64,000 nt of DNA from Pseudomonas sp. ATCC PTA-122608. Its GTDB lineage: Bacteria; Pseudomonadota; Gammaproteobacteria; Pseudomonadales; Pseudomonadaceae. Below are positions 43,994 to 52,369 of the stretch, in pieces; positions within the stretch are counted from its first letter, which is position 1; the number at the start of each line of letters is the position of its first letter. The stretch lies in NCBI RefSeq assembly GCF_001952855.1, contig NZ_LPNO01000002.1, positions 192,966 to 256,965 of the forward strand, given 5' to 3'. The notes under the pieces were generated by a model. The model was not told where the DNA came from. It did no database searches and saw nothing but the letters and a program-made list of their open reading frames with translations. A program made the position numbers and the translations under genes.

Positions 43994-45415
43994 TCAACGC
44001 CCTGCCAGTTGGCAGGTTGCCAGGGCGGGCGCTTCTTGCTGCGGCCCTGCGGCCACACACGCAGCCGCTATGGCAGGCCGCTTGCGATACAGATGTTGCA
44101 ACAGGTCGATCGGCAATCCGCTGATGTCGATCGCCCATTGCATGAGCATCTCGGCCACCGGCTTGCCTTGCAGCGCCTTGTGCAGCTCGGGCAGTGCCAC
44201 CAACATGCCGGGGTGGCACTGGCGCAAAAAGCTTTCGAGGCGCTCGCCATGACGGATGAACGGCGAAAACATCAGGCAGTTCAGTTGGTTTTCATCCAGC
44301 CCGAACAGCGCCTGGGCGTAGTCGGCCGACAAGGCGCGGCCATCCTGGCTGCCGGCCTGGGCTATCAGCTGCTCGGGAATCTGCTTGCGCCGCATAAACA
44401 ACGTGGCCTGCTGCACAAAGCCCAAGGCGCCCTCTTCATAGCTCAGTTCCCGCAGGCACTCTGCCTGCAAGCCGCGCAGATGGGCCATCAGCAATGGGTT
44501 CGCGTAGGCTGGATGACTGAAGTGAAAGCCAAACTCTTCCGGCTGATAAGCCAGGAACTGCCGCAACAACGGGCCGGACGGGTATTCGACGGCTTCCATC
44601 AGGTCCGCAATGCCGATGTAGGCCAGGGGACGGTCGGTGTCCTTGTCGGACGCATCGACGGCGACATAGTGCTCGCCGTAGACATCGGAGTAATAAGCGC
44701 TGCTCCACTCGTCCATGCGCGCGAACAATCCGCTGAGCACCATAGGCTGCCGCGCCGGAACCGCTGCACCCGCCGCCAGCGCAGCCTTTTTCAACCACGC
44801 CAGGTACTCGCGTTGCTTGCGTGGGGAATCACCGCTGACCATCGCGTGCACGCCGCCATCCCACGTGCTCACACGCTGATAGAAGTCGCCAAGTGCCAGG
44901 TAGGCGTCGTTGCACAGGGTTTGGCGCAGGTCTCCCGAGGTCAGGTGCCCCACCATCAGCATGTTGCGCCGACTGGTATCGCGCGCCGTGGCGGAGGCCG
45001 GCCGCAGGTGGTTGAACGGCAACACTTCCTGGTTTTCCACCATCAGCAGTTCCACACGCGGGTCGTCATGCACAAACAGCGCGCTGTAGCCGCGATGCAA
45101 TGTATCCAGCGCCGTTTGCGTCATGCCTGCGTGGCGCAGTGTGGCGACGCGTAATTGAAAGGTGCGAGGCGCCCGGCCCGCGAGTGTCAGCTGCGCCGCA
45201 CGCAGCAAGGTCAAGGCGTAGCTGCTGCCAGCGCCAGCGCCGTGAGCGACCAGCACCCTGTATTCACCGATCCGTTCCATGCCGCCTGCCGCCACCACGA
45301 TTCGTTGAATCAATAATTGAAGCGAGGTGCGTTCTGTTCGAGAAAAATGTCCAACCAAGCGTTGTAATACTTGTTGATAGACATAGTTCATGGCTTGTTC
45401 GTGAATAGCGCTCAT
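43994..45415 (-). CDS. Unrecognised 473-residue protein
   Basis: I do not recognise this protein. It is predicted cytoplasmic: no signal peptide and no clear membrane segment. Visible features are a glycine-rich VLVAHGAGAGSSYALTLLRAA (about 54-74, shown in part), an acidic-aromatic middle with SSAYYSDVYGEHYVAVDAS, FGFHFSHPAYANPLLMAHL and a helical alanine-rich C-terminus. Codon use is ordinary for this chromosome, which supports a real gene. ATG 45415 follows CAGGTAGTAG; M8 is an alternative. It has a structured leader and is followed by a MocR-like regulator. Function cannot be inferred. Confidence 0.8.
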   Translation of the reverse strand: MSAIHEQAMNYVYQQVLQRLVGHFSRTERTSLQLLIQRIVVAAGGMERIGEYRVLVAHGAGAGSSYALTLLRAAQLTLAGRAPRTFQLRVATLRHAGMTQTALDTLHRGYSALFVHDDPRVELLMVENQEVLPFNHLRPASATARDTSRRNMLMVGHLTSGDLRQTLCNDAYLALGDFYQRVSTWDGGVHAMVSGDSPRKQREYLAWLKKAALAAGAAVPARQPMVLSGLFARMDEWSSAYYSDVYGEHYVAVDASDKDTDRPLAYIGIADLMEAVEYPSGPLLRQFLAYQPEEFGFHFSHPAYANPLLMAHLRGLQAECLRELSYEEGALGFVQQATLFMRRKQIPEQLIAQAGSQDGRALSADYAQALFGLDENQLNCLMFSPFIRHGERLESFLRQCHPGMLVALPELHKALQGKPVAEMLMQWAIDISGLPIDLLQHLYRKRPAIAAACVAAGPQQEAPALATCQLAGR

Positions 45416-45524
45416 AGTTCTACTACCTGAGTTGAAATATCAGTGTCGGGCAACCGTTAACTAACGGTGTTTGCTTGACTGTTGTTTCTGTAGGGGCGTT
45501 GCAACATGTGACATTCAATGGAGA

Positions 45525-45607
45525 TTAGCACCGCACCCTGCCTGCCAATGGGCGCTTCGGGGCTTCCAGTCCCGGAAACGCGGCACGCTTCGAGTCGGCG
45601 GTGCTAA
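45525..45607 (-). promoter_or_regulatory. Candidate structured RNA leader
   Basis: Read on the minus strand, TTAGCACCGC and GCGGTGCTAA pair over 10 bp and enclose about 63 bases. Inside, TGCC pairs with GGCA, and GCGTTTC with GAAGCGC caps a further stem (CGGGACT / AGCCCCG) with a GGA loop. The element lies 110 bp upstream of the 473-residue gene and just after a 51-codon ORF. No known riboswitch class is recognised. Confidence 0.45.
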
Positions 45608-45618
45608 CACCGGCGGTC

Positions 45619-45774
45619 TTAGGATTGTTCTGACAACTTCCTACACCGTCTTAACTTACAAACTAAAGAAGCATCTGACGCAACCAACTTAAATAATGGT
45701 TTTTCGCCTGAGCGGGCATACAGCGCTTTATTGGATTTAATGAACGCATGGGGTGACTTCAGATATTCAATCAT
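45619..45774 (-). CDS. Possible 51-residue small protein
   Basis: A short ORF starting MIEYLKSPHAF and ending CRKLSEQS, with AAGGA seven bases before its ATG. It is basic, lacks a signal peptide and has no recognised family. It ends 12 bases before the structured element that precedes the 473-residue gene, so it may be a leader peptide or a degraded gene end. Evidence is the ribosome site and position only. Confidence 0.4.
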   Translation of the reverse strand: MIEYLKSPHAFIKSNKALYARSGEKPLFKLVASDASLVCKLRRCRKLSEQS

Positions 45775-46069
45775 TGCTCAATCCTTGAGATGAAAGTGAG
45801 GGAGCAATTATCAGCGCTTGAATCCTGATTAACAGATACAGAACCGGGCCTGAAACCAGTTCAGATGAGCGCAGGCATCGGGTATCGACCCCCCAGACAC
45901 GACAACGCCGCACTGGGATTCAGGGCGGCTTGAGGGGCAGCAAGGTGATTTATCGGGCTAAAACGCTGAAGTCCCGATTAAAACGGTGGGCAGGTTAAAT
46001 CCTGTCAAATGGCGCATTTGCCCCATGCGCCCGGGGGAAGGAATACTCGCTTGAGAATATTCCCACAGA
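45775..46069. other. Intergenic region without recognised gene
   Basis: About 300 bp between the small ORF and the 3' end of the quinone-oxidoreductase-like gene. It is fairly A+T-rich on the left side and presumably holds the promoter for the small ORF and the 473-residue gene. GAATATTC-like bases lie near the right edge (GAGAATATTCCC). I see no gene or clear repeat. Confidence 0.5.
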
Positions 46070-47092
46070 TCAAACAGCTTCTACCTGCAAGGCGACGCGC
46101 TCACGGCACGGACATTCGTCCATATAACGGTGCGCTTCAACGAACTGGCTGAACGGAAACACCGTGGTCTTCAGCGGTACCAGCACCTTGTCGGCGGTCA
46201 GTTGGTTGATGTCACGCAAGGCTCGCTGCAAGGCCACCTGGTCCTGGATGATGCCCAGTTCCGGTTTGCCGGTGAAGTTGCCGATGCAGTGCACAAAGAA
46301 CTGAATGTTCTTCTGGAACGCCGCGCAGGCCGGAAATGGCGTCTGGTTGCCACCTTGCAGGCCGTACAGCACCAGGCTGCCACGGGGCGCCAACACATCG
46401 CCCAGCAGCGACATCTGCGGGCCACCCAAACCATCGAACACCACGTCAACGCCGCGGTTGTCGGTGAACTTGTTGATTTGCATCAGCAGGTCCTGCTCTT
46501 CGGTGACGATGACCTTTTCTGCCCCGAGGGACAGCAGGTATTCGCGCTCATCACTGGTCTTGGTGGCGGCAATCACCCGCACACCGAGGGCTTTACCCAG
46601 TTGCACAAACGATGGGCCGGCACAGTGGCTGGCGTCCGTCACCAGGGCAAACTGCCCGGGTTTGACCCGCGCCAAGTCCATGTACGCAAAGTACGCAATC
46701 AGCAGCGGCGTGTAGTGCACGCTGGCTTCAATCGGGCTCAAGACGTCCGGGTAACGGGTCAAGGCCGAACGGGGCAGGACGATTTGTTCGCCATACACCG
46801 GGTAATCATTCGGGCTCTCGGCCGGGAAGCTGGCGACCTTGTCACCCACCGCCAGGTCGTCGACACCCTCGCCTACGGCCACAACCACACCGGCCATTTC
46901 ATGGCCCAGGCCTGATGGCAGACGGGCATGGGACGACGCCAGGTTCTGGCGCCACAGAATGTCGTACCAACTGATGCCAATCGCTTCGACGCGCACCTGC
47001 ACTTCGCCCGATGCGGGCTTAGCGGCTGCATGCTCTTCGCATTTGAGCACCTCGGCCGGACCAAACTTGTGAAAACGGATCGTGCGGGACAT
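46070..47092 (-). CDS. Quinone-oxidoreductase-like dehydrogenase
   Basis: Predicted 340-residue medium-chain dehydrogenase. It has GHEMAGVVVAVGEGV (about 62-76) and the QOR-type N-terminus IRFHKFGPAEVL. The catalytic and structural zinc cysteines are absent, as in quinone oxidoreductases. The cofactor glycine motif, usually AxxGxxG, reads TDASHCAGPSFVQLGKALG. ATG 47092 (MSRTIRF) has GAGG upstream; longer in-frame starts lack a site. It is divergent from a LysR regulator 248 bp away, the likely controller. Confidence 0.88.
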   Translation of the reverse strand: MSRTIRFHKFGPAEVLKCEEHAAAKPASGEVQVRVEAIGISWYDILWRQNLASSHARLPSGLGHEMAGVVVAVGEGVDDLAVGDKVASFPAESPNDYPVYGEQIVLPRSALTRYPDVLSPIEASVHYTPLLIAYFAYMDLARVKPGQFALVTDASHCAGPSFVQLGKALGVRVIAATKTSDEREYLLSLGAEKVIVTEEQDLLMQINKFTDNRGVDVVFDGLGGPQMSLLGDVLAPRGSLVLYGLQGGNQTPFPACAAFQKNIQFFVHCIGNFTGKPELGIIQDQVALQRALRDINQLTADKVLVPLKTTVFPFSQFVEAHRYMDECPCRERVALQVEAV

Positions 47093-47280
47093 CGCAAACC
47101 TCGTCAAAGTAACCTCTATTGCCATGAACTCTATCTGGGCTTTCGGAGCAAGGCCACCGGTCGCCATTAATAGTCGACATGCCTGTCATTGATTCCGCAC
47201 ATACGGAAAACGCACCAAGCCATGTAGGAAAACTGAATTAGCCGGTGCAGAGTACCAGCCTTTCCCCGTAAGATTCATGC

Positions 47281-47303
47281 CGGTCATTGTTCTTATATGA
47301 CCG
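47281..47303. promoter_or_regulatory. Inverted repeat, candidate LysR operator
   Basis: CGGTCAT and ATGACCG are perfect inverted arms separated by nine bases, 37 bp upstream of the LysR start and within the shared divergent promoter region. LysR proteins bind imperfect dyads in such places; this dyad is the best candidate seen. Confidence 0.45.
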
Positions 47304-47340
47304 CTCCCGTCAAGTTTACTGACGCCGCCTGGGACACAAG

Positions 47341-48255
47341 ATGAACCGTAACGACCTGCGTCGTGTCGACCTCAACCTGTTGATCGTATTCGAAACCTTG
47401 ATGCATGAGCGCAGTGTGACCCGCGCTGCCGAGAAATTGTTCCTTGGCCAACCGGCCATCAGCGCGGCGTTGTCACGCCTGCGCGGCCTGTTCGACGACC
47501 CGTTGTTCGTGCGTACCGGGCGCAGCATGGAGCCTTCGGCCCGTGCGGTCGAAATCTTCGCCCTGCTCTCCCCGGCCCTGGACTCGATTTCCACGGCCGT
47601 CAGCCGCGCATCGGAGTTCGACCCGGCCACCAGCACCGCCGTATTCCGCATCGGCCTGTCGGACGACGTCGAATTCGCCCTGCTGCCACTGCTGCTCAAG
47701 CGCCTGCGGGCCGAAGCCCCCGGCATCGTGCTGGTGGTGCGCCGCGTCAACTACATCCTGATGCCCGGCCTGCTGGCCTCCGGGGAAATCTCCATCGGCG
47801 TGAGCTACACCACCGATTTGCCGGCCAACGCCAAGCGCAAGGTCCTGCGCCGCAGCAAGCCGATGCTGCTGCGGGCCGACAGCATGCCGGGTTCCATGAG
47901 CCTGGATGACTTCTGCGCCCGGCCCCATGCCCTGGTGTCGTTTGCCGGGGATTTGAGCGGGTTTCTGGATGAAGAGCTGGAGAAGCTTGGCCGCAAGCGC
48001 CATGTGGTACTGGCTGTGCCGCAGTTCAATGGACTGGGGACGTTGCTGGCGGGTACCGATATTGTCGCGACCGTGCCGGACTATGCGGCTGAGGCGTTGA
48101 CTTCAGCGGGTGGCTTGCGGGCGGAAGAGCCGCCGTTGCCAGTGCGTACGTTTGAATTGCACATGGCGTGGCGTGGGTCTCAGGACAATGATCCGGGGGA
48201 ACGGTGGTTGCGGTCGCGGATTCAGATGTTTTTTGGCGACCCTGAGAGTCTTTAG
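47341..48255 (+). CDS. LysR-family regulator
   Basis: Predicted 304-residue regulator. The helix-turn-helix lies at about 8-65 (LNLLIVFETLMHERSVTRAA, then FLGQPAISAALSRLRGLF), beginning LRRVDLNLL as in the NodD/MexT-like branch, with DDPLFVRTGR following. The effector domain (about 90-300) is ordinary. It is divergent from the quinone-oxidoreductase-like gene and probably regulates it. Start is ATG 47341; no strong ribosome site is visible. Confidence 0.92.
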   Translation: MNRNDLRRVDLNLLIVFETLMHERSVTRAAEKLFLGQPAISAALSRLRGLFDDPLFVRTGRSMEPSARAVEIFALLSPALDSISTAVSRASEFDPATSTAVFRIGLSDDVEFALLPLLLKRLRAEAPGIVLVVRRVNYILMPGLLASGEISIGVSYTTDLPANAKRKVLRRSKPMLLRADSMPGSMSLDDFCARPHALVSFAGDLSGFLDEELEKLGRKRHVVLAVPQFNGLGTLLAGTDIVATVPDYAAEALTSAGGLRAEEPPLPVRTFELHMAWRGSQDNDPGERWLRSRIQMFFGDPESL

Positions 48256-48556
48256 GCGTCGTCTGGCAGGCTGTTCATCTGATCATTTCTGCCTTTCCAC
48301 AAACCATGGAGCTCCATTCACTTCCAGTGGATTGCTACATTGGGGGCACATCTGAGGGCATGCTTTGGATGGTTTGAAAAGGATGCCCCCAGCCTGAGGA
48401 CGAGTGGACTATTGATGAGGAGAACTCCGAGCGGGCCGGACTTGGAAATCTTTAAAATGGTACAAACGCGCCCCTCGGCACATAGCTTTGAACTTGCATC
48501 GAGAGATGAGTCACCTCCGCTTTAACGGCAAAGTGATGCTTGACCATAAACGGTAT
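48256..48556. other. Intergenic region at the change in gene content
   Basis: About 300 bp between two converging LysR genes. GGGGGCA and TGCCCCC are inverted about 36 bp apart (48341-48389). A 61-codon plus-strand ORF here has no ribosome site or family likeness and I do not call it. From this point on there are no REP elements and A+T content rises. Confidence 0.45.
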
Positions 48557-49471
48557 TTAATCTTCACCAGCTTCGACTCTCCGGGGATAGCGTAGCGCTT
48601 CCACTAAAAGGCTGAACGCAGGTGAAGATTGAAGGCGACTGGGGTAATACAGGTGAAACCCGGCGAACGGCGGGCACCAATCCTGCAACACTCGAATCAA
48701 GTCACCACTGTCGATGTGCTGTTGAACAAGTGTTTCTGGTAAATATCCCAACCCTGCCCCGCTCCGGCAAGCATCGAGCGTTTGATAAACTCCATTGACG
48801 ACGAGTTGTCCACTTACCTGCATATTCTTGGTGATACCTTCTTTTTCGAACTCCCAAGCGTAGATTCCGCCATGGGTGGGGAATCGCATGTTGATGCAGT
48901 TGTGGCTGCCTAGCTCGTGGAGTTCTCTAGGCGGCACATGCAACCTAAAGTAGTCTGGCGTTGCTACGACGGCCATCCGCATGTCAGGGGCAATTTTTGT
49001 CGCGATCATCCCCTCCCCCACAGTGTCACCGTATCGCACACCTGCGTCGTAACGTTCCGCTACGATGTCGACCAGTCGATAGTCACAGTTGACCTCCACG
49101 TTGATGTCCGGGTATTTCGCCAAAAAGCTTTCCAGCACTGGCCATAACACAGTGTGAAAGCTGAAATCTGCTGCGCTGATCCGTATCGTACCGGCGGGTT
49201 TATCTCGAAGGCCCAGCAGTGTCTGAAAATTGGCTTCCATTGCCTCGAAGTGCGGGCTCATGCTGTCGTAAAGCGCCTGCCCGGCATCAGTCAATGTGAC
49301 GCTTCGCGTGGTGCGGGTCAAAAGCCTGAGGCCTAACCTTTCCTCGAATGCCTTGATGGTATGACTCATCGCAGATTGAGAGACACGAAGCTGTGAAGCC
49401 GCTTTCGTAAAACTTCTTTCCCGCGCTACTGCAATGAAGACCAGCAGATCGTTCGCATTCTCGCGCAGCAT
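48557..49471 (-). CDS. LysR-family regulator
   Basis: Predicted 304-residue regulator of the CrgA-like branch: DLLVFIAVARERSFTKAA, then SQSAMSHTIKAFEERLGLRLL and TRTTRSVTLTDAG. The effector domain follows from about 90. Start ATG 49471 has GGGAG upstream. Its DNA-binding part resembles that of the LysR protein at 54609-55523, so the two probably bracket one gene set. It lies 15 bp after the DUF1330 gene on the same strand and may be co-transcribed with it. Confidence 0.92.
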   Translation of the reverse strand: MLRENANDLLVFIAVARERSFTKAASQLRVSQSAMSHTIKAFEERLGLRLLTRTTRSVTLTDAGQALYDSMSPHFEAMEANFQTLLGLRDKPAGTIRISAADFSFHTVLWPVLESFLAKYPDINVEVNCDYRLVDIVAERYDAGVRYGDTVGEGMIATKIAPDMRMAVVATPDYFRLHVPPRELHELGSHNCINMRFPTHGGIYAWEFEKEGITKNMQVSGQLVVNGVYQTLDACRSGAGLGYLPETLVQQHIDSGDLIRVLQDWCPPFAGFHLYYPSRLQSSPAFSLLVEALRYPRRVEAGED

Positions 49472-49486
49472 TTGTCGACTCCCTGA

Positions 49487-49882
49487 CTATTGCGCCGATA
49501 CGCCCTCAATCAAATAGACGTCTGTCTTGGCTGAACGCTGGCGGACTTTTCTCAGTTCGGTGTACTCCGCAGAGTTGTACCAAGCCTGAGCTTTTTCGAC
49601 ACTCGCAAACTCAATGACAACACTTCGACGCTTAGGCGCTTCACCTTCAAGCGAAATGGTCTTGCCACCACGCACAATGAAATGCCCTCCATAGGGTTTG
49701 AAAGTTGCCTCTACCTTTGCACTGTAAGGCTTCATTCCTTCGGGATCAGTGACCTCAAACTCGGCGACATAGTAGGCCGGGGGCGTTGCCGAAGGAGCCT
49801 CGGATGCAATTACCCGGCAGCTGCCTGCCCCGAAAAACGCCAGACCCATCATCGCAAACGCCAACACCTTCACATTTTTCAT
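49487..49882 (-). CDS. Exported DUF1330 protein
   Basis: Predicted 131-residue small ferredoxin-like alpha/beta protein of the DUF1330 family, with an N-terminal signal (about 1-30; MMGLAFFGAGSC, then VIASEA). The cysteine at about 22 could be a lipobox or could simply lie in the signal. The domain reads AYYVAEFEVTDPEGMKPYS, then GGHFIVRGGK and RRSVVIEFASVEKAQAWYNS. DUF1330 proteins are usually cytoplasmic, so export is unusual. ATG 49882 has GGAGGAAAG. It is followed by a LysR gene on the same strand. Confidence 0.85.
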   Translation of the reverse strand: MKNVKVLAFAMMGLAFFGAGSCRVIASEAPSATPPAYYVAEFEVTDPEGMKPYSAKVEATFKPYGGHFIVRGGKTISLEGEAPKRRSVVIEFASVEKAQAWYNSAEYTELRKVRQRSAKTDVYLIEGVSAQ

Positions 49883-49956
49883 CACTTTCCTCCATTGAAA
49901 AACCAATCTGTTCAGCACGCATACCTGGCAATGACTAGCCCTCACAGAAAATCGTG

Positions 49957-50346
49957 TCATCGACCACGCTGAGTGCTGAGTTGAACCGGTTCGGTTTCGG
50001 TTAATACTCTGGACAGGATCATCGACTGCGTCGTTTTCACGTACTTTCGAAAATGCGCAGACGCAATATGGCTTCGATACGCCGCCTCATCCGCATAGAT
50101 TTCGAAGAAGTGCAGCCGATTCGGATGATCTTTTTCTGCAACCGAATAGATCGCTATTACACCCGGCTCAAGGCGGACGGAATCGGCCATTTCCTCTTTG
50201 ACCGCAGCTTGATAGGCCGCCAGTTGCGCCGGATCAATCACAAGCTGCGCAATACGCACGACTTGCTCTGCTGGTGGCACAGCAAACACTGCCCCCACCC
50301 AGAAACAGCCCATGACAACAGTGGCCAGCAGAGCTGATATCCGCAT
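49957..50346 (-). CDS. Exported ABM-domain (YgiN-like) monooxygenase
   Basis: Predicted 129-residue protein of the antibiotic biosynthesis monooxygenase fold, which includes quinol monooxygenases. A signal peptide (about 1-22, ending AVFA) precedes VVRIAQLVIDPAQLAAY, EPGVIAIYSVAE and HFFEIYADEAAYRSHIASAHF, interrupted here for length. The paralogue at 62656-63042 lacks the signal. ATG 50346 has GAGAGAAC upstream; M at 50379 is an alternative start without a clear site. It lies 74 bp upstream of the DUF1330 gene in the same direction. Confidence 0.85.
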   Translation of the reverse strand: MRISALLATVVMGCFWVGAVFAVPPAEQVVRIAQLVIDPAQLAAYQAAVKEEMADSVRLEPGVIAIYSVAEKDHPNRLHFFEIYADEAAYRSHIASAHFRKYVKTTQSMILSRVLTETEPVQLSTQRGR

Positions 50347-50701
50347 ACTTAGTTCTCTCAGGGTTATTGGCGAAGTCATGCTACAGCCCACATTCGATGA
50401 GCACTCATGAGTAAATCAGATAACTGTTATGAGTGCATGCAACCTCGCTAGCGAGCTTGTCCAACTTGGGAGGGTGATCCCTGCCCACACGGGGTAATTC
50501 CTTAGATTGCTGAACACCGCTCATGGATTCATTCTGAAAACGCCAGTTATCAGCAACAACACAGTGCCATAGGCTCCCATGATGGACAGTCCGGCAACAT
50601 TGCTTCTTCAAGCCGCGCACTCGCCGTGAGAGATGTGCAACGCAAAGGAATCATCTAGGAGCACCCGGCCTCAGCCACCCACACTGCGAATGGAGACGTT
50701 G

Positions 50702-51370
50702 ATGAACCCTGGAAACCCCACCGCACCCGGAGCTGGAATAGAACTGTCGCGACGACAAGTGCTGATCGGCACCGCAGGTACTGCAGTCACAGCCGTTTTA
50801 GCGAAGACCGATGATGCCCAAGCCACTGCCAACACCAAAACAGCAGTGCAGAGCCCGCCAGGAAGTCATGTGACGTTCACCCTCAATGGGCGGCGAGTTG
50901 CCTTGGACGTCGATAACCGCACCACGCTCCTGGACGCACTTCGAGAAAGGCTGCATCTGACAGGAAGCAAGAAGGGCTGTGACCATGGCCAGTGCGGAGC
51001 ATGTACGGTGATCGTGGAAGGCCGACGAATAAACTCATGCCTCACGCTTGCGGTCATGCACGAAGGTGACAGCATCACCACCATTGAGGGGCTCGGTACG
51101 CCGGACAACCTGCACCCAATGCAATCAGCGTTCATCAAGCATGACGGCTATCAATGCGGTTACTGCACACCCGGGCAAATTTGCTCGGCAGTCGCGATGC
51201 TTGACGAGATAAAGGCCGGCATACCCAGCCACGTCAGTAGCGACTTGATCGCCAGCAGTACGGTCACAGCCGCTGAAATCCGCGAGCGCATGAGCGGAAA
51301 TATCTGCCGTTGCGGGGCGTACTCCAACATCGTTGATGCCATTCAAGAGATAGCCGGGGGTGAGGCATGA
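50702..51370 (+). CDS. paoA: Aldehyde oxidoreductase 2Fe-2S subunit (PaoA-like)
   Basis: Predicted 222-residue small subunit of a periplasmic molybdenum aldehyde oxidoreductase. A twin-arginine signal ([11 protein letters not shown], about 15-25) precedes the first Fe-S domain with [12 protein letters not shown] and the second with [12 protein letters not shown] and [16 protein letters not shown] 50702 has GGAGACGTTG upstream; M at 50690 is possible. It overlaps paoB by 4 bp (ATGA). The Tat signal on this subunit would carry the folded complex out, as in E. coli PaoABC. Confidence 0.92.
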   Translation: MNPGNPTAPGAGIELSRRQVLIGTAGTAVTAVLAKTDDAQATANTKTAVQSPPGSHVTFTLNGRRVALDVDNRTTLLDALRERLHLTGSKKGCDHGQCGACTVIVEGRRINSCLTLAVMHEGDSITTIEGLGTPDNLHPMQSAFIKHDGYQCGYCTPGQICSAVAMLDEIKAGIPSHVSSDLIASSTVTAAEIRERMSGNICRCGAYSNIVDAIQEIAGGEA

Positions 51371-52317
51371 AATCCTTTACGTACGAGCGTGTCACCTCTC
51401 TAAAGCAAGCGGTTGACGCCGCTGCCCAAAATCCAGGCGCCCGATTCATCGCCGGCGGCACCAATTTGCTGGACTTGATGAAACTGGAAATAGAAATCCC
51501 CCAGCACCTGATAGATGTGAACGGACTGGCGCTCGATGAAATCACCCCGACCAAGGACGGCGGGCTAAGGATCGGCGCCATGGTGCGTAATACTGACTTG
51601 GCCGCTGCGCCTCAGGTGCGTCAAGACTACGCCGTACTATCCAAGGCACTGCTCGCGGGAGCGTCAGGGCAATTGCGCAACAAAGCCACAACGGCAGGCA
51701 ATCTATTGCAACGCACCCGGTGCGCCTACTTTTACGATACCAATCAGCCTTGCAATAAGCGCCGTCCGGGTGCTGGCTGCTCTGCAATCGGTGGAGCCAG
51801 TCGGCAACAAGCAATCATCGGGGTCAGCGATGCCTGCATTGCCAGCCATCCCAGTGACATGGCTGTAGCGATGCGAGCATTGGGCGCAAGGGTAGAAACA
51901 CTCAACTCGAACGGCCAGGTCAGAACGATTGATCTCGCCGATCTTTACAGCGCACCGGGGGCCACCCCCCATATCGAGAACATCCTGAACAACGGCGAAC
52001 TGATTACCGCCGTGACGCTACCTAAACCTTTAGGGGGCGAGCATATCTACTACAAGGTTCGTGACCGCGCCTCCTACGCTTTCGCGCTGGTGTCTGTCGC
52101 TGCGATCGTGCAGCCAGACCGTACGGGGCAACTCGCCCTGGGAGGCGTGGCGTACAAGCCTTGGCGAAGTGAAGAGGCCGAAGCTTATTTGCCTGACGGC
52201 GCGAAGGCCGTAGCCACTCGTTTACTGGCTGGCGCTAATCCTACCGCGCAGAACGCCTTCAAGATCAAACTAGCGCAACGGACGATTGGCCTTGCTCTTT
52301 CCACTGCATCTTCCTAA
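51367..52317 (+). CDS. paoB: Aldehyde oxidoreductase FAD subunit (PaoB-like)
   Basis: Predicted 316-residue FAD-binding subunit. The FAD pyrophosphate motif is [13 protein letters not shown] (about 28-40). A cysteine-rich insertion ([20 protein letters not shown], about 119-138) matches the extra 4Fe-4S cluster of PaoB. No export signal is present, consistent with hitch-hiking on PaoA. Start ATG 51367 overlaps the paoA stop. Confidence 0.93.
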   Translation: MKSFTYERVTSLKQAVDAAAQNPGARFIAGGTNLLDLMKLEIEIPQHLIDVNGLALDEITPTKDGGLRIGAMVRNTDLAAAPQVRQDYAVLSKALLAGASGQLRNKATTAGNLLQRTRCAYFYDTNQPCNKRRPGAGCSAIGGASRQQAIIGVSDACIASHPSDMAVAMRALGARVETLNSNGQVRTIDLADLYSAPGATPHIENILNNGELITAVTLPKPLGGEHIYYKVRDRASYAFALVSVAAIVQPDRTGQLALGGVAYKPWRSEEAEAYLPDGAKAVATRLLAGANPTAQNAFKIKLAQRTIGLALSTASS

Positions 52318-52369
52318 GCAACATCACCGGTATTGCACGGTAGCGGTCGATTGACCAGGAGTAAGCCTC

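Noticed and set aside
45471..45692. 73-codon plus-strand ORF over the structured leader
   Set aside because: Its only support is the open frame; cysteine/arginine-rich composition mirrors the stems of the minus-strand element.
48340..48525. 61-codon small gene
   Set aside because: No ribosome site, no family likeness and an intergenic position between converging genes; likely chance.
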